Part shown: positions 1-5,155 of the stretch, piece by piece | Layout of the letters: each line of letters begins with the position of its first letter | How positions within the stretch are numbered: the stretch's first letter is position 1 | Assembly: GCA_018710805.1 (NCBI GenBank) | Contig: DVJG01000049.1 | Span: 1-10,145, forward strand | DNA length: 10,145 bases | Direction of reading: 5' to 3' | DNA from: Candidatus Faecousia faecipullorum | GTDB lineage: Bacteria > Bacillota > Clostridia > Oscillospirales > Oscillospiraceae | Notes under the pieces: model-generated | Told to the model about the DNA's origin: nothing | Database searches by the model: none | The model's input: the letters and a program-made list of their open reading frames with translations, nothing else | Position numbers and translations under genes: made by a program

Positions 1-1392
1 TTCGGCGGTGAGGACTTTACCTACGCCGAGATGATCAAGGGCCTGCACACCGGTGTGGTGACCAGAACCCTGTTCCCGGTGCTCTGCGGCTCCGGCGTCA
101 CCTGCCTGGGAAGCCTGATGCTCATGGACCACATTCTGGATCTGTTCCCCAACCCGGTGGAGGGCAACTACCACAAGGCCACCACTGCCGACGGTAAGAC
201 CGAGGAGTTCGTGGTCTCTCCCGGCGGCGTGCCTGCGGCTTATGTGTTCAAGACCGTTTCCGACCAGTACGGCAAGTACTCCTACATCAAGGTCCTCTCC
301 GGTGAAATCACCTCCGACACCGTGCTGGTGAATGCCCGGACCGGTGAGACGGAGAAGCTGGGCCGTCTGTACGTTATGTGCGGCAAGAAGGCGACGGAAG
401 TCAAGGCACTGGCCTGCGGCGACATCGGCGCCATCGGCAAGATGGACAAGGTCAAGACCGGCGATACCCTGTGTGACCCCCGTAAGGTGGTCTCCCTGAA
501 GCAGATTCCTTACCCTGCCGCCTGCTACTCCATGGCAATCGCGCCCAAGGTCAAGGGCCAGGACGACAAGGTGGGCATGGGCCTGAACCGTCTGAACGAA
601 GAAGACCCCTCCTTCCACCTGGTGAACAACGCCGAGACCAAGCAGATGGTCCTGTCCGGTGTGGGCGATCAGCAGCTGGATGTGCTGTGCGCCAAGCTCA
701 AGAGCCGTTTCGGCGTGGATGCCGTGCTGTTCCCTGCCAAGGTTGCCTATCGCGAAAAGATCAAGAAGACCGTGGAAGCCCATGGCCGTCACAAAAAGCA
801 GACCGGCGGTTCCGGTCAGTTCGGTGACGTGTGGATTCGCTTCGAGCCTCAGGAGGACCAGGACGAGCTTATTTTCGCCGAAGAAGTCTTCGGCGGCGCC
901 GTGCCCAGAAACTTCTATCCTGCGGTTGAAAAGGGTCTGCAGGAAGCTGTCCAGAAGGGCCCCCTGGCTGGCTATCCTCTGGTGAATCTGAAGGCCGTGC
1001 TGTACGACGGCTCCTATCACCCCGTGGACTCCAACGAAATGGCCTTTAAGATGGCGGCCATCCTTGCTTACAAGGAAGCCATGCCAAATGCCAACCCCAC
1101 TCTGCTGGAGCCCATTGGTTCCCTGTCCGTCACCGTGCCGGAAGCCTATGTGGGCGACGTCATGGGCGATCTCAGCAAGCGCCGGGGCCGTCCCATGGGC
1201 ATGACCCCCGACCACGACGGCAACACCGTCATTGAAGCCGAGGTTCCCATGGCCGAGATGAGCAGCTATGCCATTGACCTGCGGGCCATGACCCAGGCCA
1301 GAGGCTCCTTCACCCTGGAATTTGTCCGGTACGAGGAAGTCCCCAAGGCCAACCAGGCCAAGATCATCGCCGACGCCAAGAACGACGACTAA
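1..1392 (+). CDS. Elongation factor G-like translation GTPase, C-terminal part (5' end outside window)
   Basis: The reading frame is open from base 1, so the gene starts upstream; 463 residues are present of the roughly 690 usual for EF-G. Visible in order: the end of the G domain (TRTLFPVLCGSG), domain II (about residues 55-155 of the fragment), domain III (KVGMGLNRLNEEDPSF, then SGVGDQQLD), domain IV (AYREKI, HKKQTGGSGQFGDVW, VDSNEMAFKMA) and domain V (LLEPIGSLSVTVPEAYVGDV, KRRGRPMGM). EF-G catalyses ribosomal translocation, and also subunit recycling, in the cytoplasm. The usual domain III motif GMGELHLE reads GVGDQQLD here, and the gene is followed by a terminator and an antiporter rather than tuf. 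Both fit a second EF-G paralogue better than the housekeeping copy of the str operon. The GTPase motifs lie outside the window, so this cannot be settled here. The internal ATG at 31 is not the start. Confidence 0.93.
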   Translation, partial: FGGEDFTYAEMIKGLHTGVVTRTLFPVLCGSGVTCLGSLMLMDHILDLFPNPVEGNYHKATTADGKTEEFVVSPGGVPAAYVFKTVSDQYGKYSYIKVLSGEITSDTVLVNARTGETEKLGRLYVMCGKKATEVKALACGDIGAIGKMDKVKTGDTLCDPRKVVSLKQIPYPAACYSMAIAPKVKGQDDKVGMGLNRLNEEDPSFHLVNNAETKQMVLSGVGDQQLDVLCAKLKSRFGVDAVLFPAKVAYREKIKKTVEAHGRHKKQTGGSGQFGDVWIRFEPQEDQDELIFAEEVFGGAVPRNFYPAVEKGLQEAVQKGPLAGYPLVNLKAVLYDGSYHPVDSNEMAFKMAAILAYKEAMPNANPTLLEPIGSLSVTVPEAYVGDVMGDLSKRRGRPMGMTPDHDGNTVIEAEVPMAEMSSYAIDLRAMTQARGSFTLEFVRYEEVPKANQAKIIADAKNDD

Positions 1393-1405
1393 TAAAGCTT
1401 TCGAC

Positions 1406-1442
1406 GCCCGGGTATCCTTTGATACCCGGGCATTTTTCTTTT
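1406..1442 (+). terminator. Rho-independent terminator of the EF-G-like gene
   Basis: A perfect 11-bp stem, GCCCGGGTATC (1406-1416) with GATACCCGGGC (1421-1431), has a CTTT loop and is followed by ATTTTTCTTTT. It starts 14 bases after the stop codon. It ends the EF-G transcription unit and separates it from the antiporter. Confidence 0.95.
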
Positions 1443-1497
1443 GTCTGTCTGCACAAAGAATGGGTGGAGATTTTTGAAACTTTGGCGTAAATTTGGA

Positions 1498-1526
1498 TTG
1501 CAGACCGGAAAGGCAAGTGGTATGAT
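1498..1526 (+). promoter_or_regulatory. Sigma-A type promoter with extended -10 for the antiporter gene
   Basis: The -10 TATGAT (1521-1526) is preceded by TG one base upstream (1518-1519), an extended -10. A weak -35, TTGCAG (1498-1503), lies 17 bases away. Transcription would start near 1533, leaving a leader of about 40 bases with an AAAAGGA ribosome binding site at 1554-1560. Confidence 0.6.
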
Positions 1527-1572
1527 AAGGGACGATTAAAAATGGAATTTTATAAAAGGAAAGCGTGAATCT

Positions 1573-2841
1573 ATGGAAATTTATCTGATTTGTCTTGCAG
1601 TTGCCTTGGTCGGAGGCCTGATGATGTCCCGACTGACCAAGCTTGTGAACCTGCCTGCCGTAACGGCCTACCTGGTGGCGGGCCTCTTCCTGGGGCCCTT
1701 CTGCCTGGGTGCCCTGCAAATCCCCAGCCTGGGCTTCAACAGCCTGGACCAAGTAAACGGCATGAAAATCATCACCCAGACGGCGCTGGGCTTTATTGCC
1801 TTCACCATCGGCAACGAGTTCCGCCTGAGCCAGCTGAAGGCCACTGGTGCCAAGGCCATTACCATTGGTATTTTGCAGGCGGTCATCACCACAGTCCTGG
1901 TGGACGTGGTGCTTCTGCTCCTGCACGCTTTCTTCCCCAGCATTATCTCCGTGCCCTGCGCCATTACCCTGGGCGCCATTGCCGCAGCCACGGCCCCTGC
2001 GGCTACGCTGATGGTGGTCCGGCAGTACAAGGCCGACGGCCCCATGACCAAGCTTCTGCTTCTGGTGGTTGCCATTGACGATGCGGTGGGCCTGGTTCTC
2101 TTCTCCGTAAGCTACGGCATTGCCACGGCCCTTGGCAACGGTCAGGTCAGCGTCACCGCTGTGGTGATTGAGCCCATTGTGGAGATCATCCTCTCTCTGG
2201 GTCTGGGAAGCTTTATGGGCTTCCTGCTGGACCGGGTGGAGCGATTCTTCCACTCCCGGTCCAAGCGTATGACCATTTCCGTAGCCTTCGTCATGCTGAC
2301 GGTGGGCCTGTCCATGCTGGAGTTTGAGGTAGGCGGCATTCACTGCGGCTTCTCCCTGCTTCTGGTGTGTATGATGACGGGCACCATTTTCTGCAACATC
2401 TGTGATACCTCCGAAGAACTCATGAATCGTGTGGACGACTGGGTCATGCCTCTGAACGTGCTGTTCTTTGTGCTCTCCGGCGCAGAGCTGGACCTGAACG
2501 TCCTTGCCCAGCCTGTGACCCTGATTGTGGGCGTTATCTACATTCTGGCGCGGTCTGCCGGTAAGTACATTGGCGCGGACCTGAGCTGCCGGCTCACCCG
2601 GCAGCCGAAACCCATCTGTGACCACCTGGGCATTACCCTGCTTCCTCAGGCAGGCGTGGCCTTGGGCATGGCCATCACAGCGGCCAACCTCCCCGACGGT
2701 GCCCTGGCACGGAACGTGGTGCTGTTTTCGGTGCTGGTCTATGAGCTGGTGGGCCCGGCGCTTACCAAGCGTTCTCTGCTGGCCGTGGGCGAGATCAAGC
2801 CCGAAGGCAAGACCAGTGCCCGGCGGATCAATGCAAACTGA
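1573..2841 (+). CDS. Cation:proton antiporter, CPA / Na+/H+ exchanger family membrane protein
   Basis: The 422-residue protein is almost entirely hydrophobic, with about 11-13 likely membrane segments. It fits the Na+/H+ exchanger family (PF00999-like). Two core features are visible. AAATAPAA (about 138-145) lies where antiporters have their broken helix 4, and AIDDAVGLVLFS (167-178) holds the acidic pair D169-D170. A double-aspartate pair is known in electrogenic CPA2 exchangers of the NhaA/NapA type. An early LPAVTAYLVAGLFLGP stretch (27-42) is also typical. It probably exchanges Na+ or K+ for protons across the cell membrane in pH and ion balance; the ion cannot be read from the sequence. 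No C-terminal TrkA-N/TrkA-C domain is present. The start is the ATG after AAAAGGA, with a rather long gap of 12 bases. The gene is monocistronic, with its own promoter and downstream hairpins. Confidence 0.88.
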   Translation: MEIYLICLAVALVGGLMMSRLTKLVNLPAVTAYLVAGLFLGPFCLGALQIPSLGFNSLDQVNGMKIITQTALGFIAFTIGNEFRLSQLKATGAKAITIGILQAVITTVLVDVVLLLLHAFFPSIISVPCAITLGAIAAATAPAATLMVVRQYKADGPMTKLLLLVVAIDDAVGLVLFSVSYGIATALGNGQVSVTAVVIEPIVEIILSLGLGSFMGFLLDRVERFFHSRSKRMTISVAFVMLTVGLSMLEFEVGGIHCGFSLLLVCMMTGTIFCNICDTSEELMNRVDDWVMPLNVLFFVLSGAELDLNVLAQPVTLIVGVIYILARSAGKYIGADLSCRLTRQPKPICDHLGITLLPQAGVALGMAITAANLPDGALARNVVLFSVLVYELVGPALTKRSLLAVGEIKPEGKTSARRINAN

Positions 2842-2854
2842 AAACCAGGAAAAC

Positions 2855-2872
2855 CCTCTGGAAAGCCAGAGG
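2855..2872 (+). terminator. Short hairpin just after the antiporter gene
   Basis: CCTCTGG (2855-2861) pairs with CCAGAGG (2866-2872) across an AAAG loop. No T-run follows, so alone it is a poor terminator. It is the first of three hairpins in the antiporter 3' region and occupies the same place as the stem at 4476-4506 next to the second copy of the repeat. It may protect the mRNA 3' end. Confidence 0.45.
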
Positions 2873-2877
2873 ATTCA

Positions 2878-2919
2878 GCTTATCAAAAAAGCCCCGCAGG
2901 GGATTTTTGACAGTCTAAA
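2878..2919. repeat. Intergenic repeat element, copy 1
   Basis: This 42-base unit begins GCTTATCAAAAAAGCC and ends TTTTTGACAGTCTAAA. It matches 4509-4548 almost base for base, the differences falling mainly in the centre. It is itself an inverted repeat: CAAAAA (2884-2889) and CCCC (2892-2895) pair with GGGG (2899-2902) and TTTTTG (2904-2909). It could therefore act as a small two-way terminator. In both copies it lies between a hairpin before it and a stronger hairpin after it. Confidence 0.75.
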
Positions 2920-2944
2920 CCCTCCGGAAAACCGGAGGGTTTTC
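2917..2944 (+). terminator. Rho-independent terminator between antiporter and DUF1576 gene
   Basis: AAACCCTCCGG (2917-2927) pairs with CCGGAGGGTTT (2932-2942) around an AAAA loop, with T residues at 2940-2943. It ends only 5 bases before the -35 box of the next promoter, so it insulates the riboswitch-controlled gene from antiporter readthrough. Confidence 0.85.
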
Positions 2945-2948
2945 TCTG

Positions 2949-2977
2949 TTGACAAATCTCTTTTTTGGTTATACAAT
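2949..2977 (+). promoter_or_regulatory. Strong sigma-A type promoter of the ZTP riboswitch / DUF1576 unit
   Basis: A perfect -35, TTGACA (2949-2954), lies 17 bases from a near-consensus -10, TACAAT (2972-2977). The expected start at about 2984-2985 is 4-5 bases before the P1 stem of the riboswitch aptamer, which supports the placement. Confidence 0.88.
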
Positions 2978-2986
2978 ATGTATAAC
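2968..2986. promoter_or_regulatory. Candidate repressor operator: 19-bp palindrome over the -10 box
   Basis: GTTATACAATATGTATAAC is a perfect 7-bp inverted repeat (GTTATAC / GTATAAC) with a 5-base AATAT centre. It covers the whole -10 element and the expected start site. Size and symmetry are those of a dimeric repressor site, such as GntR, TetR or MarR families use. No regulator gene is in the window, so the protein is unknown. Because -10 boxes are AT-rich, part of the symmetry could be chance. Confidence 0.5.
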
Positions 2987-2988
2987 AT

Positions 2989-3060
2989 CCTGCATGACTG
3001 ACGGATGAAAGCGGGTGACCGCGGAGAAGTGCAGGAGCTGTAAGGCCGGCCGTCTGGGTG
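2989..3060 (+). promoter_or_regulatory. ZTP riboswitch aptamer (pfl motif)
   Basis: All parts of the ZTP/ZMP aptamer are visible. P1 is CCTGCA (2989-2994) with TGCAGG (3030-3035). The conserved TGACTGACGGA follows P1 directly (2995-3005). P2 is GCGG-GTGA-CCGC (3011-3022). GAAGT (3026-3030) lies next to the P1 3' strand. After a short linker, the second domain GGCCGGCCGTCTGGGTG (3044-3060) carries the hallmark CCGTCTGGG. The pseudoknot GACGG (3000-3004) with CCGTC (3050-3054) is perfect. The layout closely matches the Fusobacterium ulcerans pfl RNA as I remember it. The class binds ZMP/ZTP, which signals 10-formyl-tetrahydrofolate shortage, and usually switches expression on. The promoter start falls just before P1 and the DUF1576 gene follows in the same orientation. 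Confidence 0.95.
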
Positions 3061-3089
3061 ATTCAGTACTACTGGATTGCCCATTTTTT
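3055..3089 (+). terminator. Riboswitch expression platform: intrinsic terminator overlapping the aptamer
   Basis: TGGGTGATTCAG (3055-3066) pairs along 12 positions, three of them G-T wobbles, with CTGGATTGCCCA (3072-3083) around a TACTA loop, followed by six T (3084-3089). Its 5' strand uses TGGGT, which the ligand-bound aptamer needs for P3 next to the pseudoknot. The two folds therefore exclude each other. Ligand should block the terminator and allow transcription into the DUF1576 gene. Confidence 0.92.
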
Positions 3090-3117
3090 GTTATTGCCGG
3101 GTGATTCGGGGATTTTC

Positions 3118-3125
3118 AGGAGGAG
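3118..3125 (+). promoter_or_regulatory. Ribosome binding site that sets the DUF1576 start
   Basis: CAGGAGGA ends 5 bases before the ATG at 3131. It rules out the upstream in-frame ATG at 3077, which lies inside the riboswitch terminator hairpin and would add 18 unrelated residues. Confidence 0.9.
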
Positions 3126-3130
3126 ATATT

Positions 3131-4456
3131 ATGAAAAAGTTGAAAAATCTATCCGAGGGCGCGTTTCTGAAGCTGTTTTTCCTGGTGACCAGCTTGGCAT
3201 TCCTGGCGGCGGCGGTGCTGATGCCGGACCGGGGAACCATGCTGTCCGGTTTCCTCACCATTCTGAGCCAGCCCTGTAAGGTCTCCACCAACTATTTTGC
3301 CCTGGGCGGCTATGCGGCAACCTTCCTGAATATGGGCCTTACGGGCCTTGTATGCCTGGCTCTGTTCTGCATTTTTAAGAGCACCCCCAATAACGTGTCC
3401 ACCCTGGCTTTTGTTTTGACATTGGGCTTCTGTTCCTGGGGCATCAATGTGCTGAACATTTTGCCTACAATCTTGGGTGTGGTAATCTACGGCCTGGTGA
3501 AGAAGGAGAAGCTGAGTTCTCTCGTCAACGCCATGCTGTTCTCCACAGGCATTGCCCCCATTATCTCCGATATGCTGGTCCGCTACCCCAACGCTGAGGT
3601 CGTGGGCTTCAGCCTCACGGGTATTCTCGTGGCTCTGGCTGTGGGCTTCTTTATTGGCTTCCTGCTTCCTGCGGGCATGGGTCATTCTCCCAAGGTCCAC
3701 AAGGGCTTTGACCTGTACAGCGCGGCCCTGCCCATTGGCATGACGGCTTTCTTCCTGAATGCCGTACTGTATAAGACCATGGGCGTGGAGCTTCCTGGAG
3801 CCCCCTCGGCAGATGGCCTGAAGGTGGCCTCTGCCATGACGGTTAATGTGTTCTGCATCGTCCTCTTCGGTGCATTTGTGGTGGCTGCCCTGCTTATGGG
3901 GTGCAGCTTTAAGGACTACTGGAAAGTCCTCCGGGGCGCCTGCGGCAATCTCTCCGGCACCTATGGCAATGCGGTTTTCCTCATGAACACAGGTGTGTTT
4001 GGCCTCTTCATCCTGGCCTACTACAACCTCATCGGTGCCAGCTTCAACGGCGTGACCTTCGGCATTATCTTCTGTATGCTGGCTACCTGCAATTCCGGCT
4101 CCCATCCCGGCAACGTCTGGCCCATTATGCTGGGCTATGTGGTGACCTCCTTTGTCTGCGGCTGGCTGTCTGCCCTGGTGGGCGGCACCTTCTCTGGGGC
4201 AATCAATGCTCAGGCAATCTGCGTTGGCCTCTGCTACGCCAATGGCCTGAGCCCCATCTGTGACAAGTACGGCTGGCAGTACGGCACCCTGGCGGCAGCC
4301 ATGCATTACCTGCTGGTAACCTCCGTGCCCAACCTCCACGGCGGCTTCTGCCTCTACAACGGCGGTTTCACCGCAGCGCTGATCTGCCTGATCCTGGTGC
4401 CTCAGCTGGAGCGGTTCGCACATACCAAGGAAGAAAAACTGGCCCTCAAGAAGTAA
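3131..4456 (+). CDS. DUF1576 family multi-pass membrane protein under ZTP riboswitch control (putative transporter)
   Basis: The 441-residue protein is hydrophobic throughout, with many likely membrane segments and a short basic N-terminus. It fits DUF1576 (PF07613), a membrane family of unknown function; recognisable stretches are STNYFALGGYAATFLN (52-67) and HGGFCLYNGGFTAA (403-416). Residues 72-123 and 291-342 align without gaps at 15 identities in 52, with shared N, P and G positions, so the protein has two related halves as many secondary transporters do. The second half holds a polar stretch, CNSGSHPGNVWP (320-331), that could form a substrate site. It is the only gene between the riboswitch and the 4476-4506 hairpin. 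The riboswitch suggests induction when 10-formyl-tetrahydrofolate is short and ZMP/ZTP builds up. A role in moving a purine, folate or one-carbon compound is inference; no substrate is known to me. Confidence 0.85.
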   Translation: MKKLKNLSEGAFLKLFFLVTSLAFLAAAVLMPDRGTMLSGFLTILSQPCKVSTNYFALGGYAATFLNMGLTGLVCLALFCIFKSTPNNVSTLAFVLTLGFCSWGINVLNILPTILGVVIYGLVKKEKLSSLVNAMLFSTGIAPIISDMLVRYPNAEVVGFSLTGILVALAVGFFIGFLLPAGMGHSPKVHKGFDLYSAALPIGMTAFFLNAVLYKTMGVELPGAPSADGLKVASAMTVNVFCIVLFGAFVVAALLMGCSFKDYWKVLRGACGNLSGTYGNAVFLMNTGVFGLFILAYYNLIGASFNGVTFGIIFCMLATCNSGSHPGNVWPIMLGYVVTSFVCGWLSALVGGTFSGAINAQAICVGLCYANGLSPICDKYGWQYGTLAAAMHYLLVTSVPNLHGGFCLYNGGFTAALICLILVPQLERFAHTKEEKLALKK

Positions 4457-4475
4457 TTGCTTCATATAGAAAACC

Positions 4476-4506
4476 AAACATCCCCGGCCATCGGCCGGGG
4501 ATGTTT
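4476..4506. terminator. Bidirectional terminator hairpin after the DUF1576 gene
   Basis: AAACATCCCCGGCC (4476-4489) pairs perfectly with GGCCGGGGATGTTT (4493-4506) across an ATC loop. TTT lies at the end of the plus-strand stem, and TTTGGTTTTC follows on the minus strand, so it can serve both converging units. Confidence 0.85.
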
Positions 4507-4508
4507 CC

Positions 4509-4548
4509 GCTTATAAAAAAGCCTTGCAGGATTTTTTGACAGGCTAAA
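4509..4548. repeat. Intergenic repeat element, copy 2
   Basis: This 40-base unit begins GCTTATAAAAAAGCC and ends TTTTTTGACAGGCTAAA. It is nearly identical to 2878-2919, apart from a 2-base shortening and a TTGC centre in place of CCGCAG. AAAAAA (4515-4520) pairs with TTTTTT (4532-4537) around CCT/AGG, so the fold is kept although bases in the stem changed. It lies between the two hairpins of the convergent gap. Confidence 0.75.
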
Positions 4549-4575
4549 GGCCCCCGCTTGTCATAAGCGGGGGCC
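4549..4575. terminator. Hairpin terminating the rubrerythrin / ABC transporter operon
   Basis: GGCCCCCGCTT (4549-4559) pairs perfectly with AAGCGGGGGCC (4565-4575) around GTCAT. On the minus strand it begins 16 bases after the rubrerythrin stop codon and is followed by TTTAGCC, with a second T-run contributed by the repeat element. The T-run is short, so efficiency is uncertain. Confidence 0.8.
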
Positions 4576-4590
4576 TTGCGGATATGCGGC

Positions 4591-5130
4591 TTAGTAATTT
4601 TCGGCGTGGAGTTCAAAATAGGCCTGGGGATGATTGCAGGTAGGGCAGACTTCCGGAGCCTTGGTGCCCACCACGATGTGACCGCAGTTGCGGCACTCCC
4701 AAACCTTGACTTCGCTCTTCTCGAAGACCTGGGCGGTCTCCACATTGCGGAGCAGAGCACGGTAGCGTTCCTCGTGGTGCTTCTCAATGGCAGCCACCAT
4801 CCGGAATTTTTCCGCCAGCTCCGGGAAGCCCTCGGCATCTGCGGTCTTGGCGAAGCCCTCATACATATCGGTCCACTCATAGTTTTCGCCTTCCGCCGCA
4901 GCGGTAAGGTTTTCCGCAGTGGAACCGATGCCGTTCAGCTCCTTGAACCACAGCTTTGCGTGCTCTTTTTCGTTGTCGGCGGTTTTCAGGAACAGGGCGC
5001 TGATCTGCTCAAAGCCCTCTTTCTTGGCTTTGGAAGCAAAGTAGGTGTACTTGTTCCGGGCCTGGGATTCCCCGGCGAAGGCGGCTTCCAGATTCTTTTC
5101 GGTTTGGGTGCCTGCGTATTTGTTTGCCAT
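4591..5130 (-). CDS. rbr: Rubrerythrin (non-haem diiron peroxidase with rubredoxin domain)
   Basis: This 179-residue cytoplasmic protein reduces hydrogen peroxide to water in anaerobes, taking electrons from NAD(P)H through rubredoxin-type partners. The N-terminal four-helix ferritin-like domain carries the complete diiron ligand set, by comparison with Desulfovibrio vulgaris rubrerythrin: E21, E54xxH57, E82xxE85 and E116xxH119. The C-terminal rubredoxin domain binds one iron through C146/C149 (WECRNCG) and C162/C165 (CPTC). Length and domain order are classical. The start is set by AAGGAGG with 8 bases to the ATG (complement of 5139-5145). The gene begins 25 bases after the NupQ-like stop on the same strand. 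I see no convincing promoter in the gap or the end of nupQ, so it is probably the last gene of the nucleoside transporter operon. Confidence 0.97.
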   Translation of the reverse strand: MANKYAGTQTEKNLEAAFAGESQARNKYTYFASKAKKEGFEQISALFLKTADNEKEHAKLWFKELNGIGSTAENLTAAAEGENYEWTDMYEGFAKTADAEGFPELAEKFRMVAAIEKHHEERYRALLRNVETAQVFEKSEVKVWECRNCGHIVVGTKAPEVCPTCNHPQAYFELHAENY

Positions 5131-5155
5131 AAATGTTTCCTCCTTGAATGGAATT

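Noticed and set aside
1443..1572. Possible riboswitch or leader peptide before the antiporter gene
   Set aside because: The leader is only about 40 bases, with no hairpin or conserved riboswitch motif; only a promoter and a ribosome binding site are seen.
3077..3130. Upstream in-frame start adding 18 residues to the DUF1576 protein
   Set aside because: The ATG at 3077 lies inside the terminator hairpin of the riboswitch and has no ribosome binding site; the ATG at 3131 has a strong one.
3149..4477. Long antisense open frame of 442 codons opposite the DUF1576 gene
   Set aside because: The product is rich in His, Gln, Gly and Ala with no domain, and it lies wholly opposite a convincing membrane protein. 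It arises from G/C-rich third positions, has no fitting ribosome binding site, and crosses the terminator hairpin at its start.
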